DNA from: Lactiplantibacillus fabifermentans DSM 21115
GTDB taxonomy: Bacteria; Bacillota; Bacilli; Lactobacillales; Lactobacillaceae
Direction: 5' to 3'
Assembly: GCF_000498955.2 (NCBI RefSeq)
Contig: NZ_AYGX02000082.1
Span: 1-34,770 of the forward strand
Length of the DNA: 34,770 nt
How positions within the stretch are numbered: position 1 is the stretch's first letter; every line of letters begins with the position of its first letter. A program made the position numbers and the translations under genes. The notes below the pieces were generated by a model that saw only the letters and a list, made by a program, of their open reading frames with translations, was not told the origin of the DNA and did not search any database. Shown here piece by piece: positions 6,972-15,807 of the stretch.

Positions 6972-8304
6972 CCCCACCACTTCCTTTCAACGATACTACT
7001 TGACCAATTGGCGGTTGCACCGACAACTGGTCAGTCGACTTCGCCAGTAGCCAAATCACATTCGTAAAACCGTAATTCTCAACTTGGCGCTCCCCGCGAC
7101 CATCCGTCAAAATCAAAGCCAACGTAGTGCGATTAGTTAAATGTCGCCGCGCTAAGTCATCAAAGATACTTTGAAAGACAGTGCCACCGCCACCGTGACG
7201 TTCAAAGCGGATTTGTTGCGGTAGCCTTGCTTGGTAAGTATGGCCAGGTTGCACAATAGCATCAAAGGCGTTGACCGTAATCGTAGCGGTCAACGCCTGA
7301 GTCAAGGTGGCCACTTGCCCTAATAAATATTGTAAGGTCGCATCACTAATTGAACCGGAATTATCGACATAGACTTGCACATCTAACCGCGTATCACTAA
7401 TTTGACCTGGTAATTCCATCCGCGCGGGTTGGCGACGATTAAAGCGGGCGCGCGAAGCTTTCCGGCCGGTCGGCATCTGGCCGAGTCCTTTGACAATCAG
7501 TCGACGCCAGTTCAGTGCGGCCGTGGTCGGTTTAATCTCCAAACTAGCCGCCACTTTTCCGGCCACTAATCCCCGACCAGCTTCTGGCGTATGCGTCCAA
7601 GCATCATGGGTCAGCTGTTGTAAGCGGGCTGCGGCTAAATTTGGATTAGTGAGTTGTCCCGTTGCGGCTTGCCAGCCATCGACGCCATCAATTTGCGCTG
7701 TTAGTGTCTTTGACCCCCGACTAGTCGTTTTGGATTGATTACGATTATTTTTAGGTTGCGGCTGCCCCTTATTTTCCGGCGGAGTAGCTGACTTAGTCTT
7801 CAGTAACTCGAGATAAGTCTGTGAATCAGCCTTAATCGGCAATTTAGTTGTCACCATTGGCTGGACGGTGGTCAAACTAGTCGCCATGGGTGGTAATCCC
7901 GTGACATACTGATTAACCGCCAAGTCGGTGGCTAACGTGGTTAGCTTTGACTGGGTTGGCACTTGCTGTCGATAGCGTAGCGGATGTTGCCAAATCACAT
8001 GTAACGCCACGTGCTTTAGCCCCGCTTGTAGCTGATCAAACCGTTCAAAAGTCTGTGCTAAGGGGGCCGCTGCCCACCGCAATTCCAACCGGTTTTGTAC
8101 CCAAATTAAAGCAAATGGCGTCATTTGCGCCGGCGCAGATTGACGTGGCAAGCGCGTTAAAATCTCACCATAAAACGGAGCAGCCGCTAATAACTCAATA
8201 ATTGCCCGTTGGACCATTGTCGCACTGGCCGACTCGATATCTGGGGTCGGTACCATCAACATATTTTGCCGCCATCGGGCATATTCCATCGCGTTATTGA
8301 GCAT
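6964..8304 (-). CDS. VWA-like protein with N-terminal metallopeptidase-like domain (DUF2201 type)
   Basis: A 446-residue protein. The N-terminal part has H98-x3-H102-x4-H107 where related DUF2201 proteins carry HExxH-like residues; the position after the first His is Val rather than Glu, so peptidase activity is doubtful. A low-complexity Gln/Asn/Lys/Ser linker (around residues 175-205) follows. The C-terminal von Willebrand A-like domain has a complete MIDAS: D314-N-S-G-S318, T375 and D401. Such proteins pair with MoxR AAA+ ATPases, as in the RavA-ViaA type of chaperone systems, in which the VWA protein presents substrates. ATG has AAAGGAAG 7 nt upstream and lies 15 nt after the MoxR gene. 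The target is unknown. Confidence 0.85.
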   Translation of the reverse strand: MLNNAMEYARWRQNMLMVPTPDIESASATMVQRAIIELLAAAPFYGEILTRLPRQSAPAQMTPFALIWVQNRLELRWAAAPLAQTFERFDQLQAGLKHVALHVIWQHPLRYRQQVPTQSKLTTLATDLAVNQYVTGLPPMATSLTTVQPMVTTKLPIKADSQTYLELLKTKSATPPENKGQPQPKNNRNQSKTTSRGSKTLTAQIDGVDGWQAATGQLTNPNLAAARLQQLTHDAWTHTPEAGRGLVAGKVAASLEIKPTTAALNWRRLIVKGLGQMPTGRKASRARFNRRQPARMELPGQISDTRLDVQVYVDNSGSISDATLQYLLGQVATLTQALTATITVNAFDAIVQPGHTYQARLPQQIRFERHGGGGTVFQSIFDDLARRHLTNRTTLALILTDGRGERQVENYGFTNVIWLLAKSTDQLSVQPPIGQVVSLKGSGGDD

Positions 8305-8319
8305 GACGGTGCTTCCTTT

Positions 8320-9510
8320 CTATTGATTTGACCAACTAGCCACTTGTTGTAAATATTGATATAACGCCGTTACATATGGACTCGTTTTAGCAATATTGGC
8401 CGTATAGAGCTGTTTCAACAACTCACGGTTCTGACCAATTTGTTGAACTAGGGCGAACTGACCATCTTGGCTCAACGTTTGTAACAGCTGTAAAAAGCGA
8501 CCAGCATTGCGGTCATCCGTCAATGGATAAGTGGTCGTTAACGCTAAACAACTTGCTAACACGGTGCTTTTTTGTGGTTCACTCATTGTTTGAAATTGTT
8601 TTAAAGTTGGAGCTGGAACAACTGCGCCGACCGGCTGACTATCATATAGCATGGCCGGTGTTAAACGTATCGCCTGTTGTTCCAAGAATTGTTCAAATGC
8701 TAATCCGAGAGTCACGCCAACGTCACCTTGGAAAACATCCAAAGCAATCGTTTCGCGGGTAGCGGCCGGTAATTTCTCTAGTTCCATTAAATTCGTTGAT
8801 ACGCGCGTCCAAGCACGTGGTGTGGCTCGTAAGTCAGCCTGTTCATCGGTTTGATATAACCGTGTAACATCCTCGCCAATAAATTGTTGGACTAACGGAT
8901 GAATGTTGGGCTGACCATTTTCGTCAGTTGTTTGGGCCCAGCTCAGCCAATCGTTAGGATCCATTTCCATCACTAATCGCACGGTTCGGTCCTTAATGGC
9001 CGCATCGCCGGCCACTACGCCATAATCGCTAGCTTCAAAGCCAGCCATACTAGCATCTGGATTTTCAGCAATAACCAATTTAACTTGATTGGGTAGTTTT
9101 AAGGTATTAATTGTTCTTTGTAAAACTAAATTCATCAATTCGCTTTGAACTGCTTGGGTTCCCCGATTAAATTCATCCAAAAACCAAATAATCGGTTGTT
9201 GCGGGTGGGCTTCGGCAAATTGAATAATTTCAATTAAAGTGTGGGCATAACCATATTGGACATCAGCTAACTGACCATAAGCGGCTGTTTGAATAAATGA
9301 ATCACTTGTCAGCGGTGGCACTGGAATTGCTAAGTCTCCCTTTTCTGACAAACTCACAACCGTCGTGAATAGTTTCGCATTCATCTGTTCGGCTACTTCC
9401 GCCACGAGGGCCGATTTGCCAATCCCAGCTTCCCCCACAATATTCGGCACATTGCCAGCTTGGAGCACGACTGGAATAGCCGTTAATAATGCTTGATACG
9501 ATAATGCCAT
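8320..9510 (-). CDS. MoxR-family AAA+ ATPase
   Basis: A 396-residue ATPase. Walker A GEAGIGKS (26-33) and Walker B IIWFLDEFNRG (about 107-117) are clear, and a KDRTVRLVMEM segment contains the likely sensor/arginine region. MoxR proteins remodel or mature partner proteins with a VWA partner, and the next gene encodes one. The ATG at 9508-9510 has GAGG about 10 nt upstream. No separate promoter was identified in the 41-bp gap after sbcC, so read-through from sbcDC is possible. That gap holds the parS-like site. Confidence 0.88.
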   Translation of the reverse strand: MALSYQALLTAIPVVLQAGNVPNIVGEAGIGKSALVAEVAEQMNAKLFTTVVSLSEKGDLAIPVPPLTSDSFIQTAAYGQLADVQYGYAHTLIEIIQFAEAHPQQPIIWFLDEFNRGTQAVQSELMNLVLQRTINTLKLPNQVKLVIAENPDASMAGFEASDYGVVAGDAAIKDRTVRLVMEMDPNDWLSWAQTTDENGQPNIHPLVQQFIGEDVTRLYQTDEQADLRATPRAWTRVSTNLMELEKLPAATRETIALDVFQGDVGVTLGLAFEQFLEQQAIRLTPAMLYDSQPVGAVVPAPTLKQFQTMSEPQKSTVLASCLALTTTYPLTDDRNAGRFLQLLQTLSQDGQFALVQQIGQNRELLKQLYTANIAKTSPYVTALYQYLQQVASWSNQ

Positions 9511-9534
9511 CCTTAATTGACCTCAACTTTCAAA

Positions 9535-9550
9535 TGTTTCATGTGAAACA
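9535..9550. promoter_or_regulatory. parS: parS-like ParB/Spo0J binding site
   Basis: TGTTTCATGTGAAACA matches the broadly conserved Firmicute parS consensus TGTTTCACGTGAAACA at 15 of 16 positions; the only change is C to T at position 8. It is intergenic, ending one base before the sbcC stop codon. parS sites cluster around the replication origin and nucleate ParB for chromosome segregation and SMC loading. An origin-proximal location of this window is inferred, not shown. Confidence 0.7.
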
Positions 9551-9551
9551 A

Positions 9552-12500
9552 TCAAGTAAATGCGAGCTGATATTTCACATGACTTTCACCATTACCATCC
9601 GGAATAACTTGTAATTGTGCCGGTAATTGGCTCTCTAATTCGCGAACATGACTAATAATCCCAATCATGCGGGACTGTCCTTCCACTTGTTGCAAAGTTT
9701 CCATCGCCATTTCCAAAGCATCTTCATCCAATGAACCGAACCCTTCATCAATGAAGAGGGCATCAATTTTAATTCCGCCGGCTTGTTCTTGAATGACGGT
9801 GGCTAATGCTAATGCCAATGATAACGCGGCAACAAAACTTTCACCACCAGAAAGAGTATGCACACTGCGAACCTTACCGGCATTATCATCATAAATATTG
9901 ATCTCAAGTCCCGACATGTTCCGGGAAGTACCTTGAGAATCATCTAACCGGAACTGATAACGATTCCGGGTTAACTGGGCAAGACGTTGGTTACCGACTT
10001 TTAAGACCCGTTGCAAATAAGTTTGTAAAACAAACCGTTCTAAACTAAGTTTTTGGGGTCCTTTACCATTAGCAACATTCGATAATTGAGCCATTTCAGC
10101 CAGCTGTGCTTGTTGGTCACGGACGGCTGCTAAGGTCTTTTGCATTTTTTTAACGATAGTTTCATTACTTTGTAGCCGTTGTTGTAAGTCATAATACGCT
10201 TTTTCGGCGATTTGTTCAGCGGTCTGAGCCGCCGTGACTTTAGCGGCTAATGCATCCAAATCTGGCGCTGGTTGCGCCTTAATTTGTTGCTTTAAAGTGG
10301 ATAATTGCCCAGTCAATTGTGATAACTGTTGGTCAAAATTTTGAGTGGCTTGCCGTAACGTCGGTAAAGTTGATAACTGTGCCAACAAACCGGATAACTG
10401 GTCAAAATCAGCTTGTCCCCACTGGGCAGTCATCGCATCAGTTAAGGCCGCATTAGTCGTCGTTACTGTCGCTTGGGCATCATCCAAATGCTGTTTGGTG
10501 GTAATTAATTGTGCCGCCACTGCCGAGGCATTTTCTTTAATCTGGGCTAGTTGTGCATCAGCTCGTTTAACCGCGGTCTCATAGGCTGTTTGTTGTTCTG
10601 ATAATGTCGCAATATGAGCTTTCAAGGCTGACAGCGTTTCATATTCATTTGAACGTTGTTTTTCTTGATCGGCTAACCGCGTTTTCAGCTGTAAAACTTG
10701 GTTAGTCGCCGTCGTGACAGCCTCCGTATAGGTCGCTTGTTGGGCCGCTAAAGCGGTTAATTTATCTTTTAACGCAACACTATTCGCCTGCGCATTTTCG
10801 GCAACTTTAATCGCCGCCTGATTCGTTTCCTGCTCAGCCGCTAGCCGGCGCTGGTTTTCAGCTAATGTCTCAGCCAATTCATTTGCGGTCACTGATACCG
10901 CCAAACTAGTCTTCAAATCAGCCAATAAAGCCTGTTCTAATTCGGTCAACTGAGCCTGGGCAGTTACCAACTTGGCTTGTTCGTTATCCAACTTAGTCTT
11001 AGCCGCACTCAATTGTTGGCCAGCATGTTCACTTGCCGTTTGTGCCGCTTTAACCTCTTCTTCAGCAACGGTAATCGTATCAACTGGCGCCGGATTAGGA
11101 TGTTCAATTGACCCACAAACTGGACATGGTTGTTCTGGCAATAATCGTTGACTCAAAATGGCGATTTGTTCACTGGCCCACTGACTATCTAATTCTTCAT
11201 AAGCAACCCGTTGCTTATTAGCCAACTCCGACTGATCAGTAACAGCCTGTTGTCGCGCTTGAACTGCAATTTTAGCCTGACTAACAACTGCCTGTTGCCT
11301 GGTATAAGCTTGATATTGTTGTTGCAAGTTTTGTAATTCATGGCCACGCTGTGCTAAATCAGTCTGAGCGGTCAACAAACTTGGCAACACTGCCCCTCGT
11401 TCAGCCTGTTCACTTTGTTGTTGCGTTAAGCTAGTCAATTGCGTCGCTAATTCATCCGCTTGTTGCTTAGCTTGCGTCTCCGCTGCGACTGCGGACTTCA
11501 AGGCCATCTGAGTCTGATCAATTTGTTCATACACCGCTTGTTGGGTGGTCAACGTAGTAATTTGTCGCACCCGTGTCTGCGCGGCCGGTTCCTCAGCTTG
11601 TAATTGATTGACCGTTGTTTGGACGGCAGCTTGTTGTTGCTGTAGCTCCACTTGCTTATTCAATAACTGCGTTTGACGATCACTTTCAACTGCAACTTGA
11701 TTCTGGGCGGATTTCAATTGATTGGCAGTCGCCGCCAATGCTTGCGCCCATTCCAACGTTTTAATTTGAGCCTTTTTAGCATCAATCGTCGCTTGTTGTC
11801 CTTGCAACTCAGTCAATTGTTGTTGATATTGGGTGAACGCATCGTAATTAGCTTGCAACGTCTGACCAGCTTGTTGGGTCTGACGTGCCTTCTCCAAGGT
11901 CGCCTTAGTCCTATCAAAAGTGACCTTTAATTGGGCTAAGTCGCTGGCTTGTGCTGCTTGTTCAATTAGTTGGGCGTCGACGGCCGCTTGGGGTGCCATG
12001 GCGGCTAATTCTTCAGCGGTATAAGCCGTCGTCCAAGTCAATTGTTGTTGATAGGTCGTTAACGTTTGGGTAGCAACTGCATTGGCTGTTTCCTGATCCT
12101 TTAAACGGTCCCGTAGTTTTTGCGCCCATAGTCCGAATAGTCCCGTACCAAAAATATCACGCAAAACTTTCTCTTTATCATCACTATTTGCCATCAAGAA
12201 CTTGCGAAATTGGCCTTGCGGTAGCAAGACGATTTGCACGAATTGCTCCTTGGTCAGCTGCAGCAAGTCACGAATTTGAGCTTGGACCGCATTGACCTTA
12301 ATGTATTCTTCGACTTCTTCGCCAGCTTCATCAAAAACGGTCAACACAACACTCGCCACACGATTAGTCGTTCCCTCGCCACGCTTTTTGTTCACAATCT
12401 GGTCGGGTGAACGCACAATCCGATAGGTGCGACCAAGATGTTCAAACGTAAAGGTCACTTCGGTAATATCATCCAATGTGGCAAAGTCAGACCGCATTTG

Positions 12501-12689
12501 TTTAACTTGGCGATCACTACCGGAAGTGCCGCCAAATAACGCAAAACACATCGCATCAAAAATTGTTGTTTTACCAGCACCCGTTTTGCCACTAATTAAG
12601 AAGACTGGAAAATCATTAAACTGGGTAAAATCAATTGTTTGTTGTCGGAATGGCCCGAAAAAGTCTAATTTTAAAGTTAATGGTCGCAT
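9552..12689 (-). CDS. sbcC: Exonuclease SbcC (ATPase subunit of SbcCD)
   Basis: A 1045-residue SMC-like ATPase that works with SbcD to open and cut DNA hairpins and protein-blocked ends. Walker A GKTGAGKTT (34-42) is followed by very long Gln/Ala-rich coiled coils, with the zinc hook CPVC near 521-524, then the second coil. The ABC signature LSGGES lies near 945, followed by Walker B LFIDEGFGSLDE. Length is normal for the family. ATG is preceded by AGGAGG (9 nt) placed at the end of sbcD, 4 nt after its stop. No truncation or frameshift seen. Confidence 0.97.
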   Translation of the reverse strand: MRPLTLKLDFFGPFRQQTIDFTQFNDFPVFLISGKTGAGKTTIFDAMCFALFGGTSGSDRQVKQMRSDFATLDDITEVTFTFEHLGRTYRIVRSPDQIVNKKRGEGTTNRVASVVLTVFDEAGEEVEEYIKVNAVQAQIRDLLQLTKEQFVQIVLLPQGQFRKFLMANSDDKEKVLRDIFGTGLFGLWAQKLRDRLKDQETANAVATQTLTTYQQQLTWTTAYTAEELAAMAPQAAVDAQLIEQAAQASDLAQLKVTFDRTKATLEKARQTQQAGQTLQANYDAFTQYQQQLTELQGQQATIDAKKAQIKTLEWAQALAATANQLKSAQNQVAVESDRQTQLLNKQVELQQQQAAVQTTVNQLQAEEPAAQTRVRQITTLTTQQAVYEQIDQTQMALKSAVAAETQAKQQADELATQLTSLTQQQSEQAERGAVLPSLLTAQTDLAQRGHELQNLQQQYQAYTRQQAVVSQAKIAVQARQQAVTDQSELANKQRVAYEELDSQWASEQIAILSQRLLPEQPCPVCGSIEHPNPAPVDTITVAEEEVKAAQTASEHAGQQLSAAKTKLDNEQAKLVTAQAQLTELEQALLADLKTSLAVSVTANELAETLAENQRRLAAEQETNQAAIKVAENAQANSVALKDKLTALAAQQATYTEAVTTATNQVLQLKTRLADQEKQRSNEYETLSALKAHIATLSEQQTAYETAVKRADAQLAQIKENASAVAAQLITTKQHLDDAQATVTTTNAALTDAMTAQWGQADFDQLSGLLAQLSTLPTLRQATQNFDQQLSQLTGQLSTLKQQIKAQPAPDLDALAAKVTAAQTAEQIAEKAYYDLQQRLQSNETIVKKMQKTLAAVRDQQAQLAEMAQLSNVANGKGPQKLSLERFVLQTYLQRVLKVGNQRLAQLTRNRYQFRLDDSQGTSRNMSGLEINIYDDNAGKVRSVHTLSGGESFVAALSLALALATVIQEQAGGIKIDALFIDEGFGSLDEDALEMAMETLQQVEGQSRMIGIISHVRELESQLPAQLQVIPDGNGESHVKYQLAFT

Positions 12690-12693
12690 GTAC

Positions 12694-13812
12694 CTAGTCC
12701 TCCTTATTTGCAGCAGTTAGCGCAGCTTGCGCCCACTTTTGTTGTTGCTCAGTCATGGCAGTTTCCGTTTGTTTTTCGAAAAATTGGTCTAACAATTCCA
12801 TCGGGTCCAAATGCGGATCGACCGTTTCCGTCGGGGTATCGCTAACGACTGGACCATCAGTACGTTCCAATTCAATAATCCGAGGATAAACATCGCGTAA
12901 AGCTTGCATGACATTCGGAATGACTCGTTTATCCGTCAATCGAATCGCTAGATAATCATCTTGCGCCTGTTCCTTATAAAATTCAGGGGCCGTTAAGTCT
13001 GCAAAGGCCCCTTTTAAGACCCGAACATCGTGAATCGGGGTTAGTGGTTTGAAAGTGACCGCAAACGGATCTGTGTCGACAATCCAAACGCCTTTTTGCT
13101 GATTAGCTTCGGACACTGAGAATTTCAGCGGCGAGCCACTATACCGAACCCGTTCCGCATGCAAAGCATCCTTACCGTGCAAATGGCCCAAGGCGACATA
13201 GTCAAATGGCGCTAAATCAGTGACTGGAATGGCGTTCAAACCACCGACCATCACCTGAGTTTCGGAATCAACATGCTCACTACCGGCCGCAAAAAAGTGC
13301 GCCACTAACACGTGCTTTTTGGCGGGATCAAACTTTGCTGCCATCGCGGCGACGATTTGTTGCATCGCATCAGCCGCCGATTTAATGCTGTCATCATCAA
13401 AGTATCGCCGCGCTTCAAATGGTTCAAAATAAGGCAATAAGAACACTTGCGTATCATCAAATTCAACGGGGGTGAACGCCTGACTTAACTTTGTATTCAA
13501 ATAATAGTCCGTGGCTTTGAACCAAGGACTCCCAGTCCGTAAACGCGTCGCACTATCATGGTTGCCACTAATTGCTAAGACGGGTAAATGTTGTTTTAAG
13601 TTTAAATCAATCAACATGTTATCGAGTTGATTGACCGATTTTTCATTGGGAATCCCACGATCGTATAAATCACCGGCAATAATCATGGCATCAACTTTTT
13701 CGGCCAATGCAATCGCCTGAATTTGTTCATAAGCCGCTTGTTGATCTTCCGCCAAGTCAAATCCATGTAACTTCTTACCAATGTGCCAATCTGCGGTATG
13801 TAAAAATCGCAT
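12694..13812 (-). CDS. sbcD: Exonuclease SbcD (nuclease subunit of SbcCD)
   Basis: A 372-residue Mre11-type nuclease. The metallophosphoesterase motifs are intact: HTADWHIGK (D8, H10), AGDLYDRG (D48), SGNHD (N84, H85), VAHFF and LGHLHG. The C-terminal third is the capping domain. ATG has AAGGAGG 7 nt upstream. It is first in the sbcDC operon; a LexA-type box lies about 60 bp upstream, suggesting induction with the SOS response. Confidence 0.97.
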   Translation of the reverse strand: MRFLHTADWHIGKKLHGFDLAEDQQAAYEQIQAIALAEKVDAMIIAGDLYDRGIPNEKSVNQLDNMLIDLNLKQHLPVLAISGNHDSATRLRTGSPWFKATDYYLNTKLSQAFTPVEFDDTQVFLLPYFEPFEARRYFDDDSIKSAADAMQQIVAAMAAKFDPAKKHVLVAHFFAAGSEHVDSETQVMVGGLNAIPVTDLAPFDYVALGHLHGKDALHAERVRYSGSPLKFSVSEANQQKGVWIVDTDPFAVTFKPLTPIHDVRVLKGAFADLTAPEFYKEQAQDDYLAIRLTDKRVIPNVMQALRDVYPRIIELERTDGPVVSDTPTETVDPHLDPMELLDQFFEKQTETAMTEQQQKWAQAALTAANKED

Positions 13813-14195
13813 CGTGACGCCTCCTTCAAGTCAGTTAATTATCTGCTGTTAGCATAGCATTAATTAGGTCAAAAGAACACATGTTCGTATATCATTTTTC
13901 AATTTATATCTTAAATTTTACCACGCTGATTAGCTAGTAACGTTTCCTTACATAAAAATCCGTGCATCGCAAAATGAGTTGTATAATCAAATTAATGATT
14001 AGTTGTTAATCTACATTGACTTAGTTAGCCGTTTTATTATTCTAGTAGCAAAGAAACCGTTTCCGAGCCATGTCGATAATTGTTTCCTACTTATATAAAT
14101 CATTAATATCATGAGTATATTGTGAGCGATTCATTTTAAAGTGTTATAGAATAAGTTAAGTTAGCAATTATTCTAATAAAGGGAGCGTGTTTACA
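13813..14195. other. Divergent intergenic region sbcD / aquaporin
   Basis: No gene seen. It holds the sbcDC promoter with its LexA box and the aquaporin promoter. The latter is probably TTGTGA (14120-14125) with a TG-extended TATAGA (14145-14150), though the 19-nt spacer makes it only moderate. The middle is AT-rich and without further recognised signals. Confidence 0.5.
13874..13887 (-). promoter_or_regulatory. LexA/DinR SOS box upstream of sbcDC
   Basis: On the minus strand CGAACATGTGTTCT matches the Gram-positive LexA consensus CGAACRNRYGTTYC at 13 of 14 positions, with a perfect GAAC-N4-GTTC core. It is centred about 68 bp before the sbcD ATG, directly upstream of a TTGACC that may serve as -35. 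Confidence 0.65.
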
Positions 14196-14846
14196 ATGCG
14201 CAAATATTTTGCCGAATTTCTCGGTACTTTCATGCTAGTCTTTTTAGGGACTGGCGCCGTCGTCGTTGCTAAAGGCGACACCTTAACGATTGGGTTAGCC
14301 TTCGGGTTAGCGATTACCGTTTCAGCTTACGCCTTTGGGGGAATTTCTGGAGGTCACTTTAACCCCGCCGTCACTACGGCCATGTTAATCAATCGGCGGA
14401 TCAATGCCGTTGATGCTTGTGGTTACATCGTGGCACAAATCTTAGGGGCCATCGTGGCTTCCGCTTGTGTTCGGAGTTTCGTCAGTGCCATGGGCTTAGC
14501 AACTAACGCCTTAGGTCAAACTGATTTCTCCAAGATTAATAGCGGGATGGCTTTCTTCGTTGAAGCCTTAGTTACCTTCTTATTCTTGATGGTTATTTTG
14601 AACGTCACGAGCAATGACCATGGTAACGGGGACTTTGCCGGCGTGACGATTGGGATTACTTTAGCCTTCTTAATCATCGTCGCTTTGAACTTAACCGGCG
14701 GATCATTGAACCCAGCTCGTTCAATCGGACCAGCAATCTTTGCTGGTGGTACCGCCCTTTCACACTTATGGGTCTACATCTTAGCACCTGAAGTTGGGGC
14801 CATTTTAGCCGCTTACTGTGCACGAGTTTTAGGCAGTGAAGATTAA
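14196..14846 (+). CDS. MIP family channel, aquaporin-like
   Basis: A 216-residue six-span channel with both half-helix motifs, GGHFNPAVT and GGSLNPARS. The second motif ends in NPARS as in water channels; glycerol facilitators usually have NPARD. Together with the short length this favours an aquaporin over a glycerol facilitator, although lactobacillus members often pass several small solutes and are commonly labelled glpF. GTG 14187 opens the frame three codons earlier, but it overlaps the ribosome binding site (GGGAG 14181-14185); ATG 14196 is the likely start. No glycerol genes are nearby. It is followed by a strong bidirectional terminator. Confidence 0.85.
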   Translation: MRKYFAEFLGTFMLVFLGTGAVVVAKGDTLTIGLAFGLAITVSAYAFGGISGGHFNPAVTTAMLINRRINAVDACGYIVAQILGAIVASACVRSFVSAMGLATNALGQTDFSKINSGMAFFVEALVTFLFLMVILNVTSNDHGNGDFAGVTIGITLAFLIIVALNLTGGSLNPARSIGPAIFAGGTALSHLWVYILAPEVGAILAAYCARVLGSED

Positions 14847-14859
14847 TATCAGCTAAATT

Positions 14860-14892
14860 AAAACGCAACGACGAAATTGTCGTTGCGTTTTT
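14860..14892. terminator. Bidirectional terminator
   Basis: AAAACGCAACGAC (14860-14872) pairs with GTCGTTGCGTTTT (14879-14891): a 13-bp stem, 6-nt loop and T-run on the + strand, A-run on the other side. It serves both the aquaporin gene and the convergent rhamnosidase operon. Confidence 0.92.
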
Positions 14893-14894
14893 GT

Positions 14895-15791
14895 TCATTC
14901 TAAACTTTGCAATAAGTGGTATAAAGCCCCATACAAGTTAGCGTCATTACTAAATTTCCCCGTCATAATCGCCGGTGCCGTCAACGTCGTTTCAATAATT
15001 GGCAAACCATGATACAGCTTCAAATACTCTGAACGAATCGTTGACGCCACTATTGGCTGGGCCGAAATGCCACCACCAATGACATACCGTTCCACATCAA
15101 TCACACTTTGCATATTCTGAATTGTTAACGCAATCGTGTGGCAATATGCCGTAAAAATTTTAACCGCAGTAGGTTCGCCAGCATTGATGGCTTCAAAAAC
15201 TTTAAGGCCATCGTGATGGTCCACTAACTTGAGTTCGGTTGCAATTTGTTCAATCATTGCCACGGCCGACCCGCGCAATCCGAGCATCCCCGTCATGGTT
15301 TCATCAGTGTCACTAAGCATGAAGCTCAATTCACCGGCTTGAAAATGACTGCCCGAGAATAATTGGCCATTTAATACCAAGCCACCACCGACGCCCGTTC
15401 CGAGCACCAAGGCGACCCCATTTTGACAATCTTTCAAATTACCTAACCATAATTCGGCTAAAGCGGCGGCTTTGCCATCATTTTCAACCATGACCGGCAC
15501 GCCGGTTGGGACTGATAAATGATCTGCTAGGCGCTGCCGGTCCAAAAATGGCAATGAGCCGCCACCATAAATAATTTCATCCGGATGACGAACTTTGCCG
15601 GGAATACTAAAAGCTAACCCGTCATACTGTCCTTGATACTGATCAATTAACTGCTGAATTGGGGCCAAGAAGGCTGCCAACGATTCTGTCGGAGTCTTAA
15701 ACCGGTGTTTTTCAATTAACTGACCACTTCGATTAATGATGCCATATTTGATATTCGTACCGCCAATATCGAATACTAAATACTTACTCAT
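14895..15791 (-). CDS. ROK family sugar kinase
   Basis: A 298-residue kinase. The N-terminal phosphate loop is FDIGGTNIKYG; the mid-protein GTGVGGGLVLNGQLFSG is the ROK signature. The zinc-binding cluster (GHxxC and CxCGxxGC) found in many ROK glucokinases is absent: after GELS the sequence runs SFMLSDTDETMTG. GTG 15800 opens the frame, but ATG 15789-15791 has GAGG 8 nt upstream. It is the last gene of the transporter-rhamnosidase-kinase operon, 16 nt after the hydrolase. It may phosphorylate a sugar released from the glycoside; substrate is unproven. Confidence 0.85.
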   Translation of the reverse strand: MSKYLVFDIGGTNIKYGIINRSGQLIEKHRFKTPTESLAAFLAPIQQLIDQYQGQYDGLAFSIPGKVRHPDEIIYGGGSLPFLDRQRLADHLSVPTGVPVMVENDGKAAALAELWLGNLKDCQNGVALVLGTGVGGGLVLNGQLFSGSHFQAGELSFMLSDTDETMTGMLGLRGSAVAMIEQIATELKLVDHHDGLKVFEAINAGEPTAVKIFTAYCHTIALTIQNMQSVIDVERYVIGGGISAQPIVASTIRSEYLKLYHGLPIIETTLTAPAIMTGKFSNDANLYGALYHLLQSLE

Positions 15792-15807
15792 TAAAATCAC
15801 CTCACGT

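Noticed and set aside
7947-8201. 84-codon + strand frame opposite the VWA gene
   Set aside because: It is antisense to the conserved N-terminal domain of the VWA protein and has no ribosome binding site.
9302-9526. 74-codon minus-strand frame overlapping the MoxR start
   Set aside because: It is out of frame with the Walker A-containing MoxR gene and has no independent support.
10345-11930. Open frames on the + strand within sbcC (e.g. 10345-10584, 11673-11930)
   Set aside because: They are shadows of the repetitive Gln/Ala coiled-coil coding sequence of sbcC.
14051-14070. GAAACCGTTTCC-like palindrome in the sbcD-aquaporin gap as a cre site
   Set aside because: It lacks the TG and CA outer bases of the cre consensus, so CcpA binding is not supported.
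14674-14898. 74-codon minus-strand frame over the aquaporin 3' end and terminator
   Set aside because: It crosses a strong bidirectional terminator and is antisense to the NPARS-encoding region.
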